NCBI RefSeq assembly: GCF_014323725.1
Contig: NZ_JABVED010000016.1
Location: 60,859-124,858, forward strand
Reading direction: 5' to 3'
DNA: 64,000 bases
From: Actinokineospora xionganensis
Lineage (GTDB): Bacteria > Actinomycetota > Actinomycetes > Mycobacteriales > Pseudonocardiaceae
Shown here: positions 1 through 8,972 of the stretch, in pieces
How the letters are laid out: each line of letters starts with the position of its first letter
Position numbering within the stretch: position 1 is the first letter of the stretch
Made by a program: the position numbers and the translations under genes
The notes under the pieces: model-generated
Told to the model about the DNA's origin: nothing
What the model saw: the letters and a program-made list of their open reading frames with translations, nothing else
Databases searched by the model: none

Positions 1-866
1 AGCTCGACCCGGCCGGTGGCGCCGTTCTCGCCCGCGCCCTGGGTGAGATGGGCATCGAGTTCCGGCTCGGCCGCTTCGCCGCCCGCTACGTCCAAGGCGA
101 CGGGCTCAAGCTCGACGACGGCAGCCACGTCCCGGCCGACCTGGTGGTCGTCTCCGCCGGTGTGCGGGCCGACACGGCGCTCGCGGAGTCGATCGGCCTG
201 ACCGTGGACCGCGGCATCGTGGTCGACGACTCGCTGCGCACCAGCGACCACCGCATCCACGCCATCGGCGACTGTGCCAACCACCCGATGACCGTCTCTG
301 GGCTGGTGCAGCCCGCGTGGGAGCAGGCCGAGGTGCTGGCCGACCTGCTGACCGGCGTGGACCCCGCCGCCCGCTATCGCGGAACGCCAGTCGTGACCCG
401 GCTCAAGGCCAAGGGTGTGGACCTCGCCGCGCTCGGCGACGTGCACGCCGAAGTGGACGGTGACGCGGAGGTCCTGTGCCTGCAGGACCCCGTGCGCGGC
501 CGGTACGCCAAGCTCGTCATCCGCGACGACCGGGTGACCGGCGCCATCGTCCTGGGCTCCCCGGACGCGGCGGCGACCATCACCCAGCTCTACGACGCGA
601 AGACCCCCGCGCCGACCGACCGGCTGGGTCTGTTGCTGGGCCGGGCTTTGTCGTCCGCGGGCCCGGTGGCGCACAGCCCCGCGGACCTGCCCGCGTCCTC
701 CGTTGTCTGTCGCTGCAACACAGTCACAAAAGGACAGCTGGTCAAGGCGTGGCGGGGCGGCGCGGCCACGGTTCCCGAGTTGGCCACGGCGACCCGGGCG
801 ACCACCGGCTGTGGTTCCTGCACGGACGCGGTGTGCGGAATCGTCGACTGGCTGGCCAGGGCCTGA
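1..866 (+). CDS. NirB-like FAD/NAD(P)-dependent oxidoreductase with C-terminal BFD-type [2Fe-2S] domain (5' truncated)
   Basis: The start lies outside the window; the reading frame begins at base 3. The visible 288 codons hold the C-terminal half of a pyridine-nucleotide disulfide oxidoreductase (RTSDHRIHAIGDCAN, the FAD-binding GD motif), the extra domain typical of NirB-type reductases, and a final bacterioferritin-associated-ferredoxin domain with CRCN and TGCGSC cysteines. The protein resembles the first half of NirB and lacks the siroheme domain. By family knowledge such proteins pass electrons to assimilatory nitrate reductase; directly upstream of a nitrate transporter that is the most likely role. 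A diverged NirB paralogue is the alternative. Confidence 0.85.
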   Translation, partial: LDPAGGAVLARALGEMGIEFRLGRFAARYVQGDGLKLDDGSHVPADLVVVSAGVRADTALAESIGLTVDRGIVVDDSLRTSDHRIHAIGDCANHPMTVSGLVQPAWEQAEVLADLLTGVDPAARYRGTPVVTRLKAKGVDLAALGDVHAEVDGDAEVLCLQDPVRGRYAKLVIRDDRVTGAIVLGSPDAAATITQLYDAKTPAPTDRLGLLLGRALSSAGPVAHSPADLPASSVVCRCNTVTKGQLVKAWRGGAATVPELATATRATTGCGSCTDAVCGIVDWLARA

Positions 867-985
867 CCTCACCGGTCGGTTCAGCCAGACGTGCGGACAT
901 CGTGCCTTCCGTGTCACCGCGAGGTACATAAGCGAAATTTCCGGCCCGTAGCTTCTGCCGCAACGGCAGTACGAGGAGGACATCC

Positions 986-2533
986 ATGAGTGTGGTAGCC
1001 GAGTCCCCGCCCACAAGCGAGCAGAAGACCAAGTCCCGCGGCGGACGCTGGATCGACCACTGGGAGCCCGAGAACGAGGAGTTCTGGGAGAAGACCGGCA
1101 AGCCCATCGCGCGCCGGAACCTGATCTTCTCCATCTTCGCCGAGAACCTCGGCTTCTCCATCTGGGTGCTGTGGTCCGTCGTCGTGCTGAACCTGTCGAA
1201 CGCGGGTTTCGGTGGCGGCACGCCGTTCGCGGCCAGCGAGCTGTTCTGGCTGACGGCCCTGCCGAACCTGGTCGGCGCGACGCTGCGCATCCCGTACACC
1301 TTCGCGGTGCCGAAGTTCGGCGGGCGCCTGTGGACGACGATCAGCGCGGCCCTGCTGCTGATCCCGACGACCGCGCTGGCCGCCATGGTGCACTTCGACT
1401 TCGTGCGCAGCCAGTCCCATGACACGCAGTTCGTCATCCTGCTGATCGTGGCGTCGCTCGCGGGCGTCGGCGGTGGCAACTTCTCCTCGTCGATGGCGAA
1501 CATCTCGTTCTTCTACCCGGAGAAGCGCAAGGGACTCGCGCTCGGTCTCAACGCCGCGGGCGGCAACCTCGGTGTCGCCACCGTGCAGTTGCTGACCCCG
1601 CTGGTTGTCATCATCGGTGTGCCGTACTCGATCGCGAAGAACCCGGTCCACCCGGTGCACCTGGCCTATGCGGGCATCATGTGGATGCCGTTCATCATCG
1701 CCGCCGTCGTGGGCGCGTGGTTCTTCATGGACAGTCTCACGATGGCCAAGGCGGACACCAAGTCCTACTCGACCTGCCTGAAGCACTCGCAGACCTGGGT
1801 CATGTCGATCCTCTACATCGGCACCTTCGGCTCGTTCATCGGCTTCTCGTTCGCGCTGCCGCTGGTGATCAAGCTGACGTTCCCGGAGTTCCTGATCCAG
1901 AACCCGTTCATCGGGACGTACCTGGCGGGCCTCGGCTTCCTGGGCGCGCTGATCGGCTCGGTCACCCGGCCGTTCGGCGGCTGGCTGTCCGACCGCATCG
2001 GCGGCGCGCGGGTCACGCTGTGGGTGTTCGTCGCGATGGCCGCGTTCACGATGCTGGCGATGTACGGGGTCAACCAGCGCAGCTTCCCGCTGTTCTTCGC
2101 CTCCTACATGGTGATCTTCGCGCTCTCCGGTGCGGGCAATGGCTCCACCTACCGGATGATCCCGGTCATCTTCGGCGCGCTCGGCCGCAAGGAGCACGCG
2201 GAGAAGGGCGGCGACCTCGACGCCACGCTGCTGAGCTTCAAGCGGCAGTCTGCGGCGGTCATCGGCATCGCGGGCGCGATCGGCGCCTTCGGCGGGTTCC
2301 TCATCCAGCAGATCTTCCGGCTGGCGAGCGTCCCGGCCAGCAGTGCCGTGGCGAGCGCGAAGACCCTGGAGGCCAAGGCCGAGGCCGCCGCGGCCAACGC
2401 CACCTGGTCCACGTCGGCCCTGGGCGTCTTCATCGTCGCCTACGTCATCTTCGGCGCGATGACCTGGTTCTTCTACCTGCGCAAGACGTCGGAGACCTCG
2501 CGGGTGCCGAGCCTGGCCTACGCCGGAGTCTGA
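986..2533 (+). CDS. narK: NarK-family nitrate/nitrite MFS transporter
   Basis: 515-residue polytopic membrane protein of the major facilitator superfamily, NarK/NasA branch. Visible features are about twelve hydrophobic segments, a glycine-rich nitrate-signature-like stretch GVGGGNFSSSMANISFFYP, a second one near GAGNGSTYRMIPVIF, and the MFS loop motif GGWLSDRIGG. It should move nitrate or nitrite across the cytoplasmic membrane for the reductases encoded on either side. ATG is preceded by a strong ribosome binding site (gaggagg). A TAGCTT box around 949 may be its -10 element. A perfect hairpin follows the stop. Confidence 0.93.
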   Translation: MSVVAESPPTSEQKTKSRGGRWIDHWEPENEEFWEKTGKPIARRNLIFSIFAENLGFSIWVLWSVVVLNLSNAGFGGGTPFAASELFWLTALPNLVGATLRIPYTFAVPKFGGRLWTTISAALLLIPTTALAAMVHFDFVRSQSHDTQFVILLIVASLAGVGGGNFSSSMANISFFYPEKRKGLALGLNAAGGNLGVATVQLLTPLVVIIGVPYSIAKNPVHPVHLAYAGIMWMPFIIAAVVGAWFFMDSLTMAKADTKSYSTCLKHSQTWVMSILYIGTFGSFIGFSFALPLVIKLTFPEFLIQNPFIGTYLAGLGFLGALIGSVTRPFGGWLSDRIGGARVTLWVFVAMAAFTMLAMYGVNQRSFPLFFASYMVIFALSGAGNGSTYRMIPVIFGALGRKEHAEKGGDLDATLLSFKRQSAAVIGIAGAIGAFGGFLIQQIFRLASVPASSAVASAKTLEAKAEAAAANATWSTSALGVFIVAYVIFGAMTWFFYLRKTSETSRVPSLAYAGV

Positions 2534-2551
2534 GATAGGGACAGGGGAAAT

Positions 2552-2588
2552 CCGGATGGCCCGCACTCGACGAGTGCGGGCCATCCGG
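2552..2588. terminator. Bidirectional terminator hairpin between narK and DUF1206 gene
   Basis: Perfect 18-bp inverted repeat (CCGGATGGCCCGCACTCG and its complement) around one central base, lying between the convergent stops of narK (2533) and the DUF1206 gene (2593). There is no long T tract, as is usual in actinobacteria. Confidence 0.8.
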
Positions 2589-2592
2589 CTGT

Positions 2593-3399
2593 TCAGGCCC
2601 GGTGGGCTTTCGCCGCGGCGAAGCAGTACACGCCGAACGCGGCCAGGCCCAGCGCGATCAGGATCAGCAGCGTCGCCCCATAGGGCTGGTCCGCGACGGT
2701 GTGCAGCGCCTTGTCCATCCCGCCGGATTCCGTGGGGTCGGCCGTGACCGCCGCCACGCCGACGAGCATGCTGATCACCCCGTAGGCCACGCCCTTGCCG
2801 ATCCAGCCGACACGGCCTATGCGCTTCACCCATCGCCGCGTGCCGTCCGGCAGTTCCGACATGTCGAGGTCTCGGGTGAAGGACCGCTTGACGCCCTTGT
2901 GGAAGATGACCGCCGCGGTCACCAGGATGCCGATCGCGACCGCGCCCACCAGCCACTGACCGAACGGAAGCGCGAGCACACGCGCGGTGAGTTCCTGCTG
3001 CTCCCCGGTGGTGTCCGTGCCGCCCTGTCCGGTGACGATCTTGATGGCGCCGACGCCGATCAGCGAGGCTGTGACGGCTCGGACGGCCGCGCCGAGCCGC
3101 TTGCCCACCCGCTTGCGCTTCTCCGTGATGTACCGGAATCCCGAGGCCGCCTCGGCGAGCTGCCATAGGGCGAATAAGAGGAGGCCGATCGCCACGGTCC
3201 ACAGCAGGACCGGGCCGATGGTGGTCGACGCGATCTCCGCGAGCGCGCCCTTGGAATCGGACTGGGCCCCGTCGCCCAGGGCTATCCGCAGGGCCAGCCA
3301 GGCGACCAGGACGTGCACCGCTCCGTAGAAGAGCATCCCCAATCGACCAGCCACTTGCACCGCGTTGTTGGTTCTGACCAAGTCGGCAGGGTTGTCCAC
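2593..3399 (-). CDS. DUF1206 family membrane protein
   Basis: 268 residues, GTG start (DNPADLVRTN follows). Three repeated units of two transmembrane helices can be seen (starting near GRLGMLFYGAVHVL, GAAVRAVTASLIG and GRVGWIGKGVAYGV), the layout of DUF1206 proteins, which are integral membrane proteins of unknown function common in actinobacteria. It is convergent with narK and divergent from nirB, so it is probably only a neighbour of the nitrogen genes. Function unknown. Confidence 0.85.
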   Translation of the reverse strand: MDNPADLVRTNNAVQVAGRLGMLFYGAVHVLVAWLALRIALGDGAQSDSKGALAEIASTTIGPVLLWTVAIGLLLFALWQLAEAASGFRYITEKRKRVGKRLGAAVRAVTASLIGVGAIKIVTGQGGTDTTGEQQELTARVLALPFGQWLVGAVAIGILVTAAVIFHKGVKRSFTRDLDMSELPDGTRRWVKRIGRVGWIGKGVAYGVISMLVGVAAVTADPTESGGMDKALHTVADQPYGATLLILIALGLAAFGVYCFAAAKAHRA

Positions 3400-3552
3400 T
3401 CAGAATAGGTACCCCGCTGGGATCCAGGTCACACGCACCACCTTTTGACCTGCGGCGGGAGGGATACGTAACAGCGGCGCAACATCAGAGACGTCGACCC
3501 GACACGGGCGGACCGCAGCATTACGGAAGCACCCAATCGAGGAGGCAGCAGT

Positions 3553-6069
3553 ATGGCGCGGACACTCGTCGTCGTCGGCAACGGGATGGTGGGGCACCGG
3601 CTCGTCCAGGCTCTCCGCGACCGTGACGCCGAAGGCGGCTGGCGCGTCGTCGTCATCGCCGAGGAAGCCCGGCCCGCCTACGACCGGGTCGCCCTGACGT
3701 CCTATGTGGACTCATGGGACCCGATGACGCTGCAGCTCGAGGGCGCGGAGTTCACCGACGACGACGGCGTGGAGCTCCGGCTCGGCGACCCGGTCGTCAT
3801 CGTTGACCGCGAGTCGAAGGTCGTGCGCACAGCAGGCGGGCTCGCCCAGTCCTACGACGCCCTCGTGCTCGCCACCGGTTCGGTCCCGTTCGTCCCGCCG
3901 GTGCCCGGCCGTCACCTGCCCGGCTGCCACGTCTACCGCACGATCGACGACCTCGACGCCATCCGCGACTCCGCCGCGCGCGCCCGCAAGGGCAAGGGCC
4001 GTGGCGCCGCGATGGTTCTCGGCGGCGGTCTGCTCGGCTTGGAAGCCGCGAAGGCCCTGCGCGACATGGGTCTGTCGCCGCACGTGGTCGAGCTCGGCCC
4101 GCGCCTGATGCCGCTGCAGGTCGACGAGGGTGGCGGCGCGCTGCTCAAGCGTCTCATCGAGGGCCTCGACGTGACCGTCCACGCGGGAACGTCCACCAGC
4201 TCCATCGAAGAGGACCGCGGCAGGCTGCTCGCCAAGCTGTCCAACGGAATCGAGCTCGACCTCGACCTCGTCGTGTTCTCCGCGGGCATCCGCCCGCGCG
4301 ACCAGCTCGCCCGCGAGTCCGGCCTGACTGTCGGCGAGCGCGGCGGCATCGTGGTCGATGAGGGCTGCCGCACCAGCGATCCCGACATCTACGCCATCGG
4401 CGAGTGCGCCAACCTCGACGGCATGGTCTACGGCCTCGTCGCCCCCGGCTACTCCATGGCCGAGGTCGCCGCCGACCGGATTCTCGGTGGCACGGCGAGC
4501 TTCCCGGGCGCGGACATGTCGACCAAGCTCAAGCTCATGGGCGTCGACGTCGCCAGCTTCGGCGACGCGCACGCCGCCACCGAGGGTGCGCTCGACGTCG
4601 TCTTCAACGACGCGGTCAAGGGCTCCTACAAGAAGCTCGTCATCTCCGACGACGCGAAGACGCTGCTCGGCGGTGTCCTGGTCGGCGACGCGAGCGACTA
4701 CGCGATGCTGCGGCCCATGGTCGGCCGCGCCCTACCCGGCGACCCCGGCTCGATCCTCGCGCCCTCCGGCGGCGGCGGGGGAGTGGGAATCGACGCGCTT
4801 CCTGACGAGGCGCAGGTGTGTTCCTGCAACGGTGTCACCAAGGGAGACATCAAGCACTCGATCCTCGAAGGCGGCTGCGCCGACGTCCCGTCGATCAAGT
4901 CGTGCACCAAGGCGGGCACGTCCTGCGGGTCCTGCGTGCCGATGCTCAAGCAGCTGCTCAACGCCTGCGGTGTCGAGCAGTCCAAGGCGCTGTGCGAGCA
5001 CTTCGGCCAGTCCCGCGCCGAGCTGTTCGAGATCGCTCGGGTCACCGGGATCGCCACGTTCAGCGAACTCGTCGCCAAACACGGCAGCGGACGCGGCTGT
5101 GACATCTGCAAGCCCGCGGTCGCCTCGATCCTCGCTTCCCTTGGCAACGGCCACATCCTGGCGGGCGAGCAGGCGGCGCTACAGGACACGAACGACCGCT
5201 ACCTGGCCAACATGCAGCGCAACGGCACGTACTCGGTGGTGCCGCGCATCCCCGGCGGCGAGATCACGCCGGAGAAGCTGATGGTCATCGCCCAGGTCGC
5301 TCAGGACTACGGCCTGTACACCAAGATCACCGGCGGTCAGCGGATCGACCTGTTCGGCGCCACCGTCGACCAGCTCCCCGCGATCTGGAAGCGGTTGGTG
5401 GACGCCGGCTTCGAGTCCGGCCACGCCTACGGCAAGGCACTGCGCACGGTGAAGTCGTGTGTCGGTGACACCTGGTGCCGCTACGGCGTGCAGGACTCGG
5501 TCGGCCTGGCCATCGAGCTGGAACTGCGCTACCGCGGCCTTCGCGCGCCGCACAAGCTCAAGTCGGCGGTCTCCGGCTGCGCCCGTGAGTGCGCCGAGGC
5601 CCGCGGCAAGGACTTCGGCATCATCGCCACCGAGAACGGCTGGAACCTCTACGTGGGCGGCAACGGCGGCATGATGCCCCGCCACGCCGACCTCTTGGTG
5701 TCCGAAGTGGACAAAGAGACGCTGCTCAAGGTCATCGACCGGTTCCTGATGTTCTACATCCGCACCGCCGACCGCCTGCAGCGCACGTCGACCTGGCTCG
5801 ACGGCCTCGAAGGCGGCCTTGACCACCTGCGCGACGTCGTCGTGAACGACAGCCTCGGCCTGTGCGCCGAGCTCGAAGCCCAGATGGCGCAGCACGTCGA
5901 CGACTACGCCGACGAGTGGGCCGGTGTGCTCGCCGACCCCCAGAAGCTCGCCCGTTTCAGCTCGTTCGTCAACGCGCCCGGCACGCCGGACCCGACGATC
6001 ACCTTCCGCGAGGAGCGTGGCCAGAAGGTCCCGGTGCTGCTCGGCATCCCGGAGGTGAGTGCCCGATGA
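3553..6069 (+). CDS. nirB: Assimilatory nitrite reductase [NAD(P)H], large subunit
   Basis: 838 residues, full family length. Order: FAD domain starting with the Rossmann motif VVGNGMVGHRLV, ATGSVPFVPPVPG, NAD(P) domain with LGGGLLGLEAA, FAD GECAN site, BFD-type [2Fe-2S] domain (CSCN near residue 423, SCGSC near 457), a second Cys pair (CDICKP), then the ferredoxin-like/siroheme nitrite reductase domain with CVGDTWC near 636 and SGCARECAEA near 676, the siroheme-[4Fe-4S] ligands. It reduces nitrite to ammonium in the cytoplasm. ATG has an aggagg site upstream. The nirD start overlaps its stop (ATGA), beginning a coupled run with siroheme genes. Confidence 0.97.
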   Translation: MARTLVVVGNGMVGHRLVQALRDRDAEGGWRVVVIAEEARPAYDRVALTSYVDSWDPMTLQLEGAEFTDDDGVELRLGDPVVIVDRESKVVRTAGGLAQSYDALVLATGSVPFVPPVPGRHLPGCHVYRTIDDLDAIRDSAARARKGKGRGAAMVLGGGLLGLEAAKALRDMGLSPHVVELGPRLMPLQVDEGGGALLKRLIEGLDVTVHAGTSTSSIEEDRGRLLAKLSNGIELDLDLVVFSAGIRPRDQLARESGLTVGERGGIVVDEGCRTSDPDIYAIGECANLDGMVYGLVAPGYSMAEVAADRILGGTASFPGADMSTKLKLMGVDVASFGDAHAATEGALDVVFNDAVKGSYKKLVISDDAKTLLGGVLVGDASDYAMLRPMVGRALPGDPGSILAPSGGGGGVGIDALPDEAQVCSCNGVTKGDIKHSILEGGCADVPSIKSCTKAGTSCGSCVPMLKQLLNACGVEQSKALCEHFGQSRAELFEIARVTGIATFSELVAKHGSGRGCDICKPAVASILASLGNGHILAGEQAALQDTNDRYLANMQRNGTYSVVPRIPGGEITPEKLMVIAQVAQDYGLYTKITGGQRIDLFGATVDQLPAIWKRLVDAGFESGHAYGKALRTVKSCVGDTWCRYGVQDSVGLAIELELRYRGLRAPHKLKSAVSGCARECAEARGKDFGIIATENGWNLYVGGNGGMMPRHADLLVSEVDKETLLKVIDRFLMFYIRTADRLQRTSTWLDGLEGGLDHLRDVVVNDSLGLCAELEAQMAQHVDDYADEWAGVLADPQKLARFSSFVNAPGTPDPTITFREERGQKVPVLLGIPEVSAR

Positions 6070-6419
6070 CCGCTGAGGCCGTGCTGATCGAGACGACCTG
6101 GACCGAGGTCTGCCCGGTGGACGCCCTGGCCCGCGAGCAGGGTGTCGCGGTGCTGCTGCCCGACGGCACCCAGGTCGCGGTCTTCCGCACCCATGACGAC
6201 GCGCTGTACGCCGTTTCCAATGTGGACCCGTTCAGCGGTGCGGCGGTGCTTTCCCGGGGTATCGTCGGTGACATCGGTGCGACGCCGGTCGTGGCTTCGC
6301 CGATGCACAAGCAGCACTTCGACCTCCGAACAGGTGTCTGCCTGGAGGATGCCGACGTGTCCGTGGCCACATACCCGGTCTGCGTCTGCGATGCGACCAT
6401 CCTCCTGGGACAGCCATGA
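6066..6419 (+). CDS. nirD: Nitrite reductase small subunit, Rieske-like
   Basis: 117 residues, start overlapping the nirB stop by ATGA. The fold is the Rieske-like domain of NirD (RTHDDALYAVSNVDPFSG, then VVASPMHKQHFDLRTGVCL). The CxH/CxxH cluster-ligand pairs of true Rieske proteins are not seen, which is normal for NirD. It is the accessory subunit of the NirBD complex. Its stop overlaps the next start by ATGA, so nirB, nirD, hemD and the chelatase are probably translated as a coupled set. Confidence 0.95.
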   Translation: MTAEAVLIETTWTEVCPVDALAREQGVAVLLPDGTQVAVFRTHDDALYAVSNVDPFSGAAVLSRGIVGDIGATPVVASPMHKQHFDLRTGVCLEDADVSVATYPVCVCDATILLGQP

Positions 6420-7576
6420 CCATGCTCCTGGAGGTACCCGAGGTGACCGAGAGTCAGATCTCTCCCCTAGCCGGCTACACCATCGGCGTCACCGCAGCCC
6501 GCCGCGCGGACGAACTGGGTGCCCTGATGGAGCGTCGCGGCGCCACCGTGCTGCACGGCGCCGCGATCCGGATCATTCCGCTCGCCGACGACAGCGACCT
6601 GCTCGCGGCCACCACCAACCTGCTCGAAGGCGGCCCGGTCGACTTCGCCGTGGCCACCACCGGCATCGGCTTCCGCGGCTGGATCGAGGCCGCCGACGGT
6701 TGGGGCCTGGGCCAGCGACTGCTCGACGTCCTGCGCAAGGCCGACGTGCTCGCCCGCGGGCCCAAGGCCAAGGGCGCCGTCCGCGCCGCGGGCCTGGTCG
6801 AGAAGTGGTCGCCGGAGTCCGAGGCCAGCGCCGAACTGCTCGACTACCTGCTCGATGTGGGCGTCGAGGGCAAGCGCGTCGCGGTCCAGTTGCACGGCGA
6901 GCCGCTGCGCGAGTTCGTCGAGGCCCTGCGTTCCGCGGGTGCGGAGGTCGTCGAGATCCCGGTCTACCGCTGGACCGGCCCGGTCGACCCAGGTCCCCTG
7001 GAGCGGCTGATCGACGCGGTTCTGGCGGGTCAGGTCGACGCCATCACCTTCACCAGCGCGCCGGCCGCCGCGAGTGTCCTGGAGACAGCCGACCGCCTCG
7101 GCAGGCTGGAACCGCTGCTCGAAGCCTTGCGTGAGCGGGTGCTCGTGGTCGGCGTCGGCTCGATCACCGCCGGGCCGCTGACCAGCCTCGGCGTCCCCGT
7201 CGTGTGCCCGGAGCGCGCCCGCATCGGGGCCTTGGTCCGCGAGTTGGCGGTGACCTTGCCCCAGCGCGCCGTCCGGCTGTCGATCGAGGGCCGTGACCTG
7301 GAACTGCGCGGCCAGGCCGTTGTGTTCGACGGCGAACTCCGCCCGGTCCCGCCCGCCCCCATGGCCCTGCTGCGCGCACTCGCGGCGACTCCCGGCCGGG
7401 TGCTGTCGCGGCCCGCCCTCGCCGGTGTCCTGCGCAGGCACTCGGGCCGCGAGGCGGGTGTCGACGAACACGCCGTCGAGACCGCTGTCGGCAGGCTGCG
7501 CGCCGCCCTCGGTGACCCGTCGCTGGTGCAGACCGTCGTCAAACGCGGCTACCGCTTGGCGGTGCCGCTCGCATGA
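6416..7576 (+). CDS. hemD: Uroporphyrinogen-III synthase fused to a winged-helix DNA-binding domain
   Basis: 386 residues. Residues about 15-265 form a HemD domain (GYTIGVTAARRADELG, FTSAPAAASVL, VVGVGSITAGPL); residues about 285-386 form an OmpR-type winged helix (LRALAATPGRVLSRP, then VETAVGRLRAALGDP and VVKRGYRLAVPL). HemD makes uroporphyrinogen III, the siroheme precursor NirB needs. Such HemD-winged-helix fusions are known in actinobacteria, where they are often annotated as bifunctional synthase/transcriptional regulators; whether this one binds DNA is inference. ATGA overlaps on both sides. Confidence 0.93.
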   Translation: MTMLLEVPEVTESQISPLAGYTIGVTAARRADELGALMERRGATVLHGAAIRIIPLADDSDLLAATTNLLEGGPVDFAVATTGIGFRGWIEAADGWGLGQRLLDVLRKADVLARGPKAKGAVRAAGLVEKWSPESEASAELLDYLLDVGVEGKRVAVQLHGEPLREFVEALRSAGAEVVEIPVYRWTGPVDPGPLERLIDAVLAGQVDAITFTSAPAAASVLETADRLGRLEPLLEALRERVLVVGVGSITAGPLTSLGVPVVCPERARIGALVRELAVTLPQRAVRLSIEGRDLELRGQAVVFDGELRPVPPAPMALLRALAATPGRVLSRPALAGVLRRHSGREAGVDEHAVETAVGRLRAALGDPSLVQTVVKRGYRLAVPLA

Positions 7577-8256
7577 CCCTCGTCCTGGTGGCGCACGGAA
7601 CCCGAGCGGAATCCGGCGCCCGAACCACGCACGCCTTGGCCGACGAGGTGCGGGCCCTGCTGCCCGAGGTCCCGGTCAAGGTCGCCTTCGCCGACGTGCG
7701 GGCCCCCGACGTGACGACGGTCCTGCGCTCGGTGCGCGGGCCCGCGGTGGTCGTCCCGGCGTTCCTGGCCTCCGGCTACCACGTGCGGGTGGACGTCCCG
7801 GCCCAAATCGCCCTGTCCGGCGCGACTGACGTGTCGGTCACCCAGGCCCTGGGCCCGGCCCCCAGCCTGGTCGCCGCCATGCACGACAGATTGAGCGAAG
7901 CAGGCTGGCGCCCCGGCGACGCGGTCGTGATGGCCGCCGCGGGCTCGTCGGACCTACGCGCCCTGGCCGATGTCCGCCGCGCGGCCACACTGCTGAGCCA
8001 CCGCACGGGCTCCATCGTCCGCATCGGCTACGCCGCCACGGCGGAGCCCCGGATCGCCGACGTGGTCGCGGAGGTCCGCGAAACCGCCGACCGGGTAGCC
8101 GTGGCGTCTTGGCTCCTGGCCCCCGGCCTCTTCCAACGCGCCGTCGCCGGTTGCCCGGCGGATGTCGTCGCCGAGCCGCTGGGCGATCACCCCCGCGTAG
8201 CCGATTTGGTAGTCCGCCGCTACGCCGAAGGCCTCTACTACCGAGCGGTGGCCTAG
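7573..8256 (+). CDS. Sirohydrochlorin chelatase (SirB/CbiX family)
   Basis: 227 residues, start overlapping hemD by ATGA. Begins TLVLVAHGTRAESGA, the CbiX metal-site histidine motif, and has VVVPAFLASGYHVRVDVP in the first half; the second half is a weaker copy. The family inserts ferrous iron (or cobalt) into sirohydrochlorin. After nirBD and hemD the likely product is siroheme for NirB, so the operon pairs the enzyme with its cofactor. No separate cysG-like gene is in the window. The stop shares bases with that of the small opposite-strand frame below. Confidence 0.93.
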   Translation: MTLVLVAHGTRAESGARTTHALADEVRALLPEVPVKVAFADVRAPDVTTVLRSVRGPAVVVPAFLASGYHVRVDVPAQIALSGATDVSVTQALGPAPSLVAAMHDRLSEAGWRPGDAVVMAAAGSSDLRALADVRRAATLLSHRTGSIVRIGYAATAEPRIADVVAEVRETADRVAVASWLLAPGLFQRAVAGCPADVVAEPLGDHPRVADLVVRRYAEGLYYRAVA

Positions 8257-8441
8257 GTCGCCTCGGCCAGCCGCAGGTCGAATTCCCCGCTGTCGCCCAT
8301 GATCTCGATGAGTTCAGCCGCCATCGGCCGCACGTCCTGATAGTGCAAGGCCTGGGCCGATCTCCGGTATACGGATGAGTCAGAAGTTCCGCTCGCGGGA
8401 AACGGTAGATCTTTGCCACCATCCCCGAACACGTCCGGCAC
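8253..8441 (-). CDS. Possible small gene or gene fragment, unrecognised
   Basis: 62-codon frame convergent with the chelatase gene, overlapping its stop by 4 bases. Only the C-terminal part (ALHYQDVRPMAAELIEIM) has a natural amino-acid composition; the N-terminal part looks random, so this may be the end of a decayed gene. No family recognised and no clear ribosome binding site. Confidence 0.3.
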   Translation of the reverse strand: MPDVFGDGGKDLPFPASGTSDSSVYRRSAQALHYQDVRPMAAELIEIMGDSGEFDLRLAEAT

Positions 8442-8445
8442 TCAC

Positions 8446-8451
8446 TACGTT
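8446..8451 (+). promoter_or_regulatory. Leaderless -10 box TACGTT
   Basis: TANNNT hexamer ending 7 bases before the ATG at 8459, with no ribosome binding site in between. This matches the usual actinobacterial leaderless-promoter geometry and supports that start. Confidence 0.5.
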
Positions 8452-8458
8452 GACGATC

Positions 8459-8903
8459 ATGCTCACCGAGATCGTCGCCGGTGTCATGGCCGACTTTCGC
8501 CAGTTCGTCCTCATCGAGCCGGACGGCCTGGCCACTCTGTCCCCCCCTGAGCTGCGCCCGCACCGCCGGCGACATCGCGTTCGCCGGACCGGGTGGGGTC
8601 GTGTTCTTCTGCGCCGATCAGCTGCCGAAGCCGCGCGTGACGCTGCAGCAGTGGGCTGGCGAACCCGCGCGGCCATCGTCCCAGTGGCCGCGGACGTATG
8701 AGGGCGAGTTCACCGTGACCACGAGCCGGGTGATCCTCGGCTGTTTGACGGCGGCGCCCACTGATGTCGTGGTGGACCTGCAGGTCACAGGCACCTTTGG
8801 CATCCGCGTGCACTGGGAAGCCTGCGAGCGGGACGCCATAGAGGAAGACTGGCTTGTTGAACACTGGCTTATCCAAGGCTGGCCGATGCGATTGCCGGAA
8901 TAA
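8459..8903 (+). pseudogene. Frameshifted gene, possible ComJ/Nin-like small protein
   Basis: The N-terminus (MLTEIVAGVMADFRQFVLIE) reads in one frame from the ATG at 8459, then coherent protein continues in another frame (AGDIAFAGPGGVVFFCADQ through to IQGWPMRLPE, stop at 8903). The switch falls at or near a run of seven C bases around 8540-8547. Joined, it would be about 147 residues with alternating beta-like segments. The spacing of conserved-looking positions (GDIAF, VVFF, EFTV, FGIRVHWE) vaguely recalls the ComJ/Nin competence family, but I would not rely on it. Real mutation or homopolymer base-calling error cannot be told apart here. Confidence 0.6.
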
Positions 8904-8912
8904 TTGAACTCG

Positions 8913-8923
8913 CAACTAAGTTG
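8913..8923. promoter_or_regulatory. Candidate operator palindrome upstream of pirin gene
   Basis: CAACT-A-AGTTG, a perfect 5-bp-arm palindrome in an AT-rich patch, overlapping the likely promoter (TTGAAC at 8904, TAGGGT at 8924) of the pirin/TPR pair. It could be a MarR-type site; no regulator gene is adjacent. Confidence 0.35.
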
Positions 8924-8972
8924 TAGGGTTCAGCAGGCCACGCCGGGTGGCCGAGAGTGAGAGGAGGCCGAG

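Noticed and set aside
914..3202. Long minus-strand frame opposite narK
   Set aside because: Low-complexity Arg/Asp/His-rich sequence; narK on the plus strand is full length with transporter motifs.
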